The notes under the pieces are model-generated. The model did no database searches. It worked only from the letters and a program-made list of their open reading frames with translations, and was not told where the DNA came from. Both the position numbers and the translations under genes were made by a program. A stretch of DNA of 64,000 nucleotides. Origin: Hofstenia miamia (lineage: Eukaryota; Xenacoelomorpha; Acoela). The stretch is from assembly GCA_004352715.1 (NCBI GenBank), contig SCFE01000002.1, positions 607,289 to 671,288 on the forward strand, given 5' to 3'. Within the stretch, counting starts at the first letter, position 1, and the number at the start of each line of letters is the position of its first letter. Below, piece by piece: positions 56,204 to 64,000 of the stretch.

Positions 56204-57817
56204 TGGTTGACAGACTTGACCAGGGTGTCAGGAGTACATGCTTCAATGGAAGGCTAATTGATGATGATACCATCCCCATCTGCAATTAGGCGGATAACTG
56301 CCCCACTCTGGGTATGAATGTGGGTTGACTGTCTTTCAGTGTCTGTCTTCTTCTGCACTGTAGCAGAACTTGATGAGGTTAATGACTTAGTGGTAGTTTG
56401 ACCCGTCTTCAGGTCACCAGCATCTCTCTTGATGCGTGTTGTGTTTTGTAGCATGTAAACAATGCTAATCGCCTTCTAAATGATAGAGTTTAAATAATCT
56501 TCAGGATCACATTTAAGTTCCTGATGGTAGAAGGAAATCCCCGACAAATGTAAGAGAAGAGATTGTGTTTGAGTATTCTGGAGTTAGTTTACTGAGGCAA
56601 AAGAGTCTATCAACTTGCATTATGTAGGTTCTCACATCATCTCCCTTCTTGAAGGAAAGATCACAAAAGAGTGTCTTATATTGCTGTTTGATGTGAGGTG
56701 CTTTGTAGTGGTCCTCAAAGTGACCAATGAGTAACTGATAATTTGTTTTAACTTCCCTATCCAGCATCATATACTGATTGTATGTGAGGCCTTGAAGGAA
56801 CATGGGAAATTGAGCAGCAGTGGCATCCTGAGTGGTTTTATACTGCTTCATTGTAAGCTTGAACAGAAAGAGCCACTCATTGAACAAATGTGAGATTTCA
56901 TCTATTTTGCCAGTGAATTTAGGCAGCACTGAGTGTCTATTGAAAAGATTCGATTGTTCATTCCCTAGTGCTTTGGTGGGCAAAATGGATTGAGGGAAGC
57001 GGGGTCTGCAAGTTTTTGTGGGCCTGATAGGGTCACTCAAAGAAGAAGGTGGAACTGAGATATTTACAGGTGCTGGAGGCACAACTGTTACACTCAGAGT
57101 ACAAGAGCTTGGCGTAGCTACTGTAGTTAACATTGCAACTTGAGAAAGTGTAGACTGAGTGAAGGTAGGTGCTCTACTTGTAAAAGAGGTAATGGGGGTA
57201 ATGAATGGCAGCATCACAGGGGACGGAGTAGGTGCTGACAAAGCATGAGAAAGGTGGGCAGACATTGCCTGTGATATAACTGTTGAGAACTTTTCTGAAA
57301 GAGCATCAAGAGCCTTATCCAAAAGGGCGCGAGTTACATACTCAGGTTCCTCTGGGGGAGTTGGAGGGGGATGCAGGAATGCTTCTTGAATTCGCATCTC
57401 CAAGGCTGAGATTGAGTCAAGTAGGTGTCTCTCATGCTGCCAAGCAGTGGTGGCTTGTTGTCTCATTTCAGCTTGTAGGGCGTCACAATGGGCTTCACAG
57501 GAATGACGCTGTGAGATTTGTTCAGCTAGGGCTTCTCTGAGTTGTTGAACCTCAAGCATTGGTGACTCAGAATGAGGCAACAGTGGTGTATACATAAGAA
57601 ATTGATTTGACAGAGTGGCAGGAGTGGAGGTCTCTTGCAGCAAAACTTCAGAGGGCGTGGATATACCAGAAACAGGTTTAGTGGGGGTAGGAGTCAGTAG
57701 AACAACAACAGAATTAAGTCCAGCAGTGTGAGGGACAGCATCCAAGCTGCCAGCACTCACACAGGGGAAACCCTGAGTGGGAGTCCCATTATGAGAATTA
57801 GAAAAATCCATATCCAT
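56194..57817 (-). pseudogene. Gyp-B copy c gag (longest open gag)
   Basis: I place the start at ATG 57817 (MDMDFSNSHNG); an open extension up to 57925 is very hydrophobic but falls in the leader and is not shared as coding sequence. It is open to 56513 through the coiled coil, Pro-rich linker and capsid, including 'KKGDDVRTYIMQVDRLFCLS', then a frameshift before the nucleocapsid piece (56454-56254). It has no intact CCHC knuckle. The gag stop TAG (56194-56196) follows the slippery heptamer 56197-56203. Confidence 0.85.
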
Positions 57818-58295
57818 AAGAACAAGAATAATTAAACAAGTAAGGTAAAGTAAGAGAAAAAGGTTCCAATAACAATTCCAATAATGTAGGAGAAACATCC
57901 AACTGTGTAGGAGAAATAAAAGCACTTAACAGATGGTAGCAGGGCATAGGTACATAATCCAAATTCTAGAAGAATGAGACTAGCCAGAATAGCACTAAGA
58001 ACAGTAAGAATAGAGTCAGAGCTCAGTGATGGCATCAGATCACAGAGCTGGCAAATGTAAAACTATGCATAAGGTGAAGTTGCACATCAATGGGTGGTGA
58101 AGTAGATCACAGTCAGAGGAAATCCATCCTAGCTGACTCACACCCAGTAGAAAAACAAAGCCAAATACAATAAAGAAACATCATAACAGTTGTGTTTCAC
58201 TTCACAATCACCAAGTGAAGCGCACACAGTAACAGAATGGAGTAGATAGTTTAACTGACACTCCAGAGTGTCCAAGAATCACGTCAGGGTCACCC
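57818..58295 (-). other. Gyp-B copy c leader and mutated primer-binding site
   Basis: Non-coding. The primer-binding site next to the LTR reads GGGTGACCCTGACGTG, so the initial T of TGG is changed. Confidence 0.55.
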
Positions 58296-58379
58296 TGTAG
58301 AATCACGGGGTGCATCTAGCAGCTCAAATGGTACGGCTGTAGAATCACGGGGTGCATCTAGCAGCTCAAATGGTACGAA
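58296..58379. repeat. 42-bp tandem duplication at the LTR edge
   Basis: 'tgtagaatcacggggtgcat' and the following bases through 'caaatggtacg' start at 58296 and again at 58338. Copy b has one unit. Confidence 0.85.
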
Positions 58380-59223
58380 GGTTGCAGAAAATTACCATCG
58401 CCAAGAGCAACCCACTCTTTAACAAAACAAATGAAGATTGGTAATTCGCCAATTTCATTGTAGAAAAAAGTAATTCCAAGATGGCTAAAGTAGTGACCAA
58501 TTCACTTGGAATCTCACTGAAGCCAAACCATTAGAATCCATCCTTACAATCCAAGGTGCTAATCATGTGTCTCAAGTTGTAATTTCTAGCTCAATACAAA
58601 TAATTTATCTCAGTGTTTATCTTCTCAGCTCATGTAATAAGATAATAAATAACATGGAGTTAACACATATTCATGTAGGCCAACAGCATAGTATATTTGA
58701 GGTGTGTTTTAATTTGTGCATGTTCAATTGACAGATGTTGTAGTTCTTTTATTGCCTATGCCTACATGTAGCCTAAAGCGACCACAATATGGGCTCACAT
58801 CTGTCAAGGAGTGAGTTATCACCCCAGGCACAGTGGAGTTCCTCCCACATTATCACCAGATCTTACAATTTCATTATTATATAATTCATACCAGAGCTAA
58901 AATGGTTAGTAAAATATAATAAAATAAAAAGCAAATGGTATCCAGTGAGAATGAAATTTATTTTGACGTTTGCTTACATTTGAGCTCCCTATTTATAACA
59001 ACAGAAGGTAAATATTTACTGTTTTTACAAAAGTTCGTTTCCCTTGCAAATTAACTGAGCAACTACATGTAATCTAAAGCTCTGAGGGGACAATCACTAA
59101 GTTCAAAACTTAGGTTCAAAATAATCACAAATTAACAATTCATTAAACAAAATAGCAATGAATTAATTTGAGAGTGCCTAAAAATTAAATAAAAATAAAA
59201 GAGAGGCCCTGAGTGACTCTACA
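58296..59223 (-). repeat. Gyp-B copy c 5' LTR
   Basis: 928 bp on the minus strand, TGTAGAGTCACTCAGGGCC at 59223 to TGATTCTACA at 58296. It is longer than other Gyp-B LTRs partly because of a 42-bp tandem duplication at its 3' end. Confidence 0.9.
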
Positions 59224-59474
59224 GTAGCACCATCTAATCAAATTATGAACTTCTCTCTCTCTGGATAGCACTTTGGCTGGAAGCCATATGAATTGGTCAT
59301 CCTGGATGTTTTTCTTTCTAAACAGTTACTAATTACATGGATGAATTACCAATGTTTTTCCATATGTTAATTATTGCTAGAATTGGGGCTGCTACAATAT
59401 GGTCACTTTTGCAAACTTCTGCCATGACAATGAGTTCCCTATTGCTGGTATCATTCCCAGCAACTGATTCTACA
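59224..59474 (+). repeat. LTR remnant, plus strand, interrupted by Gyp-B copy c
   Basis: Contains 'gtagcaccatct', 'ctttggctggaagccatatgaattggtc' and ends CAACTGATTCTACA, matching the 3' third of Gyp-A-type LTRs. It abuts an ORF3 fragment directly, so it may be a solo LTR inserted in ORF3. Confidence 0.7.
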
Positions 59475-59486
59475 ATTTTGCTACAA

Positions 59487-60312
59487 TTAAGGAAACTGAC
59501 TCTTTATCACTGATGAAAATATTGTTTATTGAAAGTTGGTCTAAAATGCAAATAACTAAATTACTGGAGCCTCAATCTCAGTTAATGCTTAATGTGGAAT
59601 GTACATCTTCCAAATTATCTATCTCAGAGCAAAATGTCTTGAAATTTCACAAACATCTACCTTCTGATTTCCTATTGGAGAACATAGTTCACTGACAAGT
59701 TAACTATCATGTAACCATAGGGATCACACCCACAAGTGTGATGTCACTTGAAGAATGCATTGCTACTGAGAACAACTACTGCATACCACCACTGCTAATA
59801 CATATGGCAATAATTCCACCATCAAGATAAAGCAAACATAATACCAAATGATGAGTAAATATCCCATTAACAGATCAGGAGCAATATGTTAATAACATTG
59901 GCAAGCTGAGGAACACTGGTGAATACAAGCAATCTAAAGTGAAACTAATCAAAGAAGATGACACATTCCATCTTTATTTCAATGGACATGTACCATTGGA
60001 ACAAGTATTCCAAAAAGAAAAACCTATCTCTGAACAAATAGATTTCATTAAATCAGCTATCTCCAAACTACTCCATCATACTTTATTTCTATTCTCTGGA
60101 GTTGGAGCCATTATGTGGACAAATCTGATTCAAGAAAAGATTCAATATTACAATATTTCCAAAAGAATAGAAATTGTAACTATGATGAGAGTCAACATAT
60201 CAGATGCTGATGATATGACAGAAGAAATTGTCACTAATAATATTTTGATATTTTTTAATGAGATCAAAAATCACTCAAACTTAATAAACTTCTTCAAATT
60301 CTTTTACCCTCA
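59487..60312 (+). pseudogene. Gyp-C-lineage ORF3 fragment, plus strand
   Basis: Aligns to the last third of ORF3: 'DSLSLMKILFIESWSKM', 'LMLNVECTSSKLSISEQN', 'NYHVTIGITPTS', then an open frame from 59939 with 'HLYFNGHVPLEQVFQKEKP', 'LFLFSGVGAIMWTNLIQEK', 'YYNISKRIEIVTMMRVNISD' and 'INFFKFFYPH'. It is a third, clearly diverged version of the same protein. It ends where an inverted copy begins near 60313. The block contains no CpG dinucleotide. Confidence 0.75.
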
Positions 60313-61182
60313 TACAATGTCATCAATCCTGGGTCATTGATGTTTGCCCTCATCATTGTGTTTATTTCTATGCATTTTGATATATTGTAGTATTTGTATT
60401 TTTCTTCCCAACCATATGATGTCATTGATTCCAGCAGTATAAGGATTCACATTGTCATCTCATCTAAGGCCTGTTTAGTTCTTTTTAGTTGCTCATGAAT
60501 TCATTTGCCATTTTGAGTAGATGGTATGGTGTTATCTGGCCCTATATATAGATCCTCTTACAGTTGTTGCCTTCTAGTGCTGGCTTCTTCAATTTTATGT
60601 ACTGTTCATCTTGTATCACTTGTCCTGTGCATTTCTGATCTTCTGCATATGAATTTTCTCTGTTCATTTGAATTTTTACAAATTGTTTCTCTCTGACCTT
60701 CCATTTGGCCATGATCATTGGTATTTTAGTTGTTGGCAGGGTTTTACATATCAATAATTCTGACTTCATCACCTCTTCTGTTGCTTTATCTGTTCTGTGC
60801 ATTGTGCCATCTTTGACTATTCCAATAGTTGCTGGGCAGTTACACTTTTGGATCACACTCCATCCCAGAATTTCATAGTCAATCTGACTTTGCTTAGGTG
60901 TTTTGCATCCTCTGCTTTAATTGAGAGTTTCATGGTGATACACTTGACATCTATTGCCACTTGATTATTGGGCTTTACTAACTCATTAAGTTCTTTTTCT
61001 GTAAAAGCCTTGGTATAAATATATTTATTTACTGATTTGGAGAGGGATTCATGGAGTGGTTTATAGTATATTTCAGCAATCATTTCCTTCTCTTCTCCTT
61101 CAATTGTTGTCTGTATGAGGTATTGATCATCATGTGTCTCTATCCACTGTAATGCTTGGGGTGGTATTCACATGTTCAATAT
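60313..61182 (-). pseudogene. Gyp-C-lineage ORF3 fragment, minus strand
   Basis: On the minus strand, from 61182: 'INKANIEILNM', 'QALQWIETHDDQYLIQTTIE', 'TEKELNELV' (upstream of 'VAIDVKCITMKLSIKAED'), 'MKFWDGVIQKCNCPATIGI', 'TTKIPMIMAKWKVREKQF', 'GNNCKRIYI', and after a stop 'YYNISKCIEINTMMRANIND'. It meets the plus-strand copy tail to tail near 60313. Its upstream edge at 61182 is fused to RT sequence. No CpG is present. Confidence 0.75.
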
Positions 61183-61184
61183 CT

Positions 61185-62754
61185 CTATATTGGCTTTATT
61201 GATAGCCCGAACGCCATGTAGATCCATTCGTATAATCCATATGGTGTAATGAATGCTGTCTTTTCAATGTCACTTTCTTCCATTCGTACCTGCCAATACG
61301 CTTTACACAGATCTAGTGTTGTAAAATATTTGTGTTTACTTGCTTCATATAACATGTCTTCAATTCTTGGCAGAGGATACGAGTCTTTCTTTGTTACTTC
61401 GTTTAATTTTCGGAAGTCTATACATAGCCGGTATTTGTCTCCCTGCTTCACAAACACCGTTGGTGCCGCGTAGGGACTCTCGCTTGGACGTATGATTTTG
61501 TTNNNNNNNNNNNNNNNNNNNNNNNNNNNNNNNNNNNNNNNNNNNNNNNNNNNNNNNNNNNNNNNNNNNNNNNNNNNNNNNNNNNNNNNNNNNNNNNNNN
61601 NNNNNNNNNNNNNNNNNNNNNNNNNNNNNNNNNNNNNNNNNNNNNNNNNNNNNNNNNNNNNNNNNNNNNNNNNNNNNNNNNNNNNNNNNNNNNNNNNNNN
61701 NNNNNNNNNNNNNNNNNNNNNNNNNNNNNNNNNNNNNNNNNNNNNNNNNNNNNNNNNNNNNNNNNNNNNNNNNNNNNNNNNNNNNNNNNNNNNNNNNNNN
61801 NNNNNNNNNNNNNNNNNNNNNNNNNNNNNNNNNNNNNNNNNNNNNNNNNNNNNNNNNNNNNNNNNNNNNNNNNNNNNNNNNNNNNNNNNNNNNNNNNNNN
61901 NNNNNNNNNNNNNNNNNNNNNNNNNNNNNNNNNNNNNNNNNNNNNNNNNNNNNNNNNNNNNNNNNNNNNNNNNNNNNNNNNNNNNNNNNNNNNNNNNNNN
62001 NNNNNNNNNNNNNNNNNNNNNNNNNNNNNNNNNNNNNNNNNNNNNNNNNNNNNNNNNNNNNNNNNNNNNNNNNNNNNNNNNNNNNNNNNNNNNNNNNNNN
62101 NNNNTCTATTAATTCTTCCAATATTCGATTGTATTCATCCTTCATTTGTTCGGGCACTCTTCTGCAGGGGAGTTTTATTGGTTTGTCAGTGGTTGTTATT
62201 ATCTTGTGTTTCTCCCCTATCGCTTGCCCTACGCTTATTTCTCCGTAGTTAAATATCCGTTTGTGTCGTTTTAGCATCTTCTTCAACAGTTGCATCTCTT
62301 CTTCGCTTAGGTGTTGGTAATCCTCGCTTTCGATGTCCGGGATCTTATATTCGTCGTTGGTTGCTTTTGTCCCAGTGCCCTTGAGTCGGCCTTTGGGAGT
62401 ACTCGCGACTTGGATGGTGTTCGTCCACTCGCCCTTGAATCGGCCATGTGGAGTACTTTGCACTTCCACTTGTAAGTCCTTGAATCGACCATACAAGTTG
62501 TTGGCTCCATCTTCGTCTTCCAATGCTTTCCAAATCAGTCTAATGTTTGATTTCACATATTTTCCAAATATCCTAATGTGTGACTTCTTTAGGTTTACAT
62601 TCCGATTTGTTGGGTTGAGAATTGGAATTTTTCCTTTGCCGCTTTTTACTGCACATATGCTTGACGGCATTGACACCCTTTTTGTGTTTATTCCCTTGTT
62701 TTCGTAGATCATTACATCGGCTGTAATTGCTTCTTCTGTTTCAATCTCACACAT
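61185..62754 (-). pseudogene. Gyp-C reverse transcriptase, 3'-truncated, with a 602-N gap
   Basis: Minus strand: linker 'EAITADVMIYENKGINTK', repetitive linker with 'GRFKDLQVEVQSTPHGRFKG', 'HKRIFNYGEISVGQAIGEKH', 'CRRVPEQMKDEYNRILEELI', gap, then 'VFVKQGDKYRLCIDFRKLNE', 'SYPLPRIEDMLYEASKHKYF', 'LDLCKAYWQVRMEESDIEKT' and 'GLYEWIYMAFGLS'. All residues expected to this point are present and open. It stops before Y-x-D-D, where the sequence changes to an ORF3 fragment, so no catalytic site, RNase H or integrase remains. CpG-rich, unlike its neighbour. Confidence 0.85.
61503..62104. other. Assembly gap (602 N) inside RT
   Basis: The N run falls between 'EELI' and the 'P..APTVFVKQG' region, which are only about 15 residues apart in the family. 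The gap is therefore larger than the missing sequence, or hides an insertion. Confidence 0.9.
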
Positions 62755-63253
62755 TTTTGCGGTTGCAAATGTATGTCTTCATGTAATTCGAACATGATTG
62801 TTTTGTCTCTGCCCTGTTCTTCTTTGATCTCGATCTCTTCCTCTTTGACTTTGATAGTTCTATCTGCATAATTGATAACGCACTTGTTTTTTATGAGGAA
62901 GTCGTCTCCCAAAATTATTTCATATGGTAGCATGTTATTGTGCATATCCACTACTACTAATGATTGCTTGAACGTCGTGTTTGCCACTCTTAGCTGCACT
63001 GCTTCCAATATTCCTTTCATATCAATATATTCGCCAGATGCATTTATGAGTCTTTTGTTGCACTTGGTGAGATCCTTTCTTGTAAAACCTAACTTTGTTG
63101 TGCAGTTGTCTGTAATTATTGAAGTTGCCACTCCTGTATCAATGGTTGCTTTTATCATTATTCTGTTAACAGATATTGTCATTGTGTTCACTGTGTCCAT
63201 GTTTGCCATAATCATTATTGCTGCGCGGTTTTTAGGAGTCAGCACTCCACTTA
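62712..63253 (-). CDS. Gyp-C aspartic protease (pro region of pol)
   Basis: Read in the -1 frame relative to gag: 'GKLSGVLTPKNRAAIMIMAN', then 'IKATIDTGVATSIITDNCTT' with an intact D-T-G catalytic loop, 'RLINASGEYIDMKGIL', and 'LPYEIILGDDFLIKNKCVIN', a strand pattern typical of gypsy retropepsins. It ends with 'EDIHLQPQKCVRLKQK', equivalent to the 'EPILIEPKHWTRV' region of Gyp-A. The continuation into RT is in another frame after an A5 run near 62757, so there is either one indel or a second frameshift site. The protease matures Gag and Pol. Confidence 0.8.
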
Positions 63254-64000
63254 GTTTTCCGATTCTTCTTCAGTTTGGGGTTCCTCGTTTGCTTCTCCCT
63301 CTGATTCTATTAAGTCTTTGTCTTTGAAGTACCCTTGTTCTTCTCCAATTATGTTTATTTGTTTGTGGCACTCATCTCTTTTGTGTCCTTTCTTCCCGCA
63401 ATTATAAAATTTCACATCTTTTTCGCGAACCTTCTTTGTTTTTCCGTCTCTGGTTTTTATTCTTATTGTTTTTTCCTGTTTGTCTGTTTTGTACGTTTTC
63501 GTTGTGTTCTTTGCTTTAATGTTGCTCCTCCACGTTGGTGTTTCTCTGTGCCATGCTGCTTTCTCGTTTATCCTTGCATTGTTCTCAATCGTAGCTTGTA
63601 AGTCCACTGCCTTCCTAATCATCTTCTCTAGTTTATCGTCCACATCGCACTTGATTTCAAACTGTGCCCTTATGTTGTCGGGCATCCCTTTGCAGATGTG
63701 CGAAAAGAGGTCATATTTTGAGTATTGGTTCTCTCTTGAGCTTAGTGTAACCAGCCTCTCGACCTGTTGTATGTAATTGCGGATTTCGTCTGTCTTCTTC
63801 ATTTTCGTTCCATTTAAAATTATCCTATACTGGTTTTTGAAACTTTCATTTCCGTAATATTCTATGAAGTCGCTAATTAGTAGTTTGTAGTCTGTTTTGG
63901 TTTCCTGATCTAACAGCAGATAATGCTGTGCTGCCGCTCCCGTCAAGTATAGGGGGAATCTCGCCACTGCTGAGTGTTGGCTCACTTTTCTTTCTGCCAT
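63251..64000 (-). CDS. Gyp-C gag (5' end beyond the window)
   Basis: Open to the window edge. Capsid-like region 'AVARFPLYLTGAAAQHYLLL', 'DQETKTDYKLLISDFIEYYG', 'KTDEIRNYIQQVERLVTLSS' and 'FSHICKGMPDNIRAQFEIKC' align with Gyp-A/B capsid. Lys/Arg/Thr-rich nucleocapsid follows, with a zinc-knuckle-like 'FYNCGKKGHKRDEC' in which the first Cys of C-x2-C-x4-H-x4-C is Phe. Acidic tail, then TAA at 63251-63253. The gag frame ends TCG GAA AAC TAA, the site where the other lineages have T TTA AAT and a stop. The Met at 64000 is probably internal, since coiled-coil and linker regions should lie upstream. Confidence 0.85.
   Translation of the reverse strand: MAERKVSQHSAVARFPLYLTGAAAQHYLLLDQETKTDYKLLISDFIEYYGNESFKNQYRIILNGTKMKKTDEIRNYIQQVERLVTLSSRENQYSKYDLFSHICKGMPDNIRAQFEIKCDVDDKLEKMIRKAVDLQATIENNARINEKAAWHRETPTWRSNIKAKNTTKTYKTDKQEKTIRIKTRDGKTKKVREKDVKFYNCGKKGHKRDECHKQINIIGEEQGYFKDKDLIESEGEANEEPQTEEESEN

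Noticed and set aside
57817-57925. Hydrophobic N-terminal extension of Gyp-B gag that looks like a signal peptide (rich in L, F and W)
   Set aside because: It lies in the T-rich leader upstream of the conserved M-D-x-D-F start, and copy b has no equivalent in-frame extension; it is most likely untranslated.

Overview
This is a stretch of an AT-rich animal nuclear genome, most likely from an invertebrate. It holds a metazoan RECQL-type helicase, non-LTR retrotransposons with microsatellite tails, a mariner relic, a Polinton DNA polymerase relic and many Ty3/gypsy (Metaviridae-type) LTR retrotransposons. The assembly is scaffold-grade: runs of N at 1678-1698, 29235-29414, 31299-32298, 44255-45254, 51735-52734 and 61503-62104, and single-N joins at 16674, 28144 and 28979. 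I cannot name the species. I see no tRNA, rRNA, CRISPR or operon structure.

Layout. 1-5.4 kb is intergenic DNA with a mariner relic (474-797) and a Polinton/Maverick DNA polymerase B relic (about 1830-2400). 5.46-6.08 kb is the 3' end of a non-LTR element (LINE-A). 6.83-8.66 kb is the only intact host gene, a RECQL (RecQ1) helicase on the minus strand, with a probable 5'UTR intron at 8661-8950. 10.2-13.3 kb holds relics of three non-LTR elements and two long AAT microsatellites. From 15.3 kb to the end almost everything is nested LTR retrotransposon.

The LTR elements fall into groups that I name for convenience. Gyp-A (plus strand, 15.9-29.9 kb) has LTR, leader, gag, protease, reverse transcriptase/RNase H, integrase, a long third ORF and LTR. 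Gyp-B covers a 3' end at 32.6-34.0 kb, a deleted plus-strand copy at 34.9-43.5 kb, a minus-strand fragment at 43.5-44.25 kb and two near-identical minus-strand copies at 45.3-51.7 and 52.7-59.2 kb. Gyp-C covers ORF3 fragments at 59.5-61.2 kb and a CpG-rich, largely open gag-protease-RT on the minus strand at 61.2-64.0 kb. Family X is an LTR of about 1.1 kb with a gag fragment. Family W is a gag fragment preceded by a possibly self-priming hairpin. Nesting is readable: Gyp-A sits inside an X LTR (4-bp duplication TTAG, with an unfilled paralogous site nearby), another X copy sits inside a Gyp-B-like LTR, and that LTR sits inside the W gag.

The most interesting item is ORF3, a third ORF of roughly 1000 codons between integrase and the 3' LTR, the position env occupies in errantiviruses. 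It recurs in three diverged lineages with conserved blocks, lacks an obvious signal peptide or membrane anchor, and matches no family I recognise. Its two ends are weakly reminiscent of SGNH/GDSL-hydrolase folds, which is only a hypothesis. Gag and protease are joined by a conserved -1 frameshift heptamer (TTTAAAT) directly before the gag stop. Most copies are dead: many stops are CGA-to-TGA changes and some blocks lack CpG entirely, pointing to methylation-driven decay.
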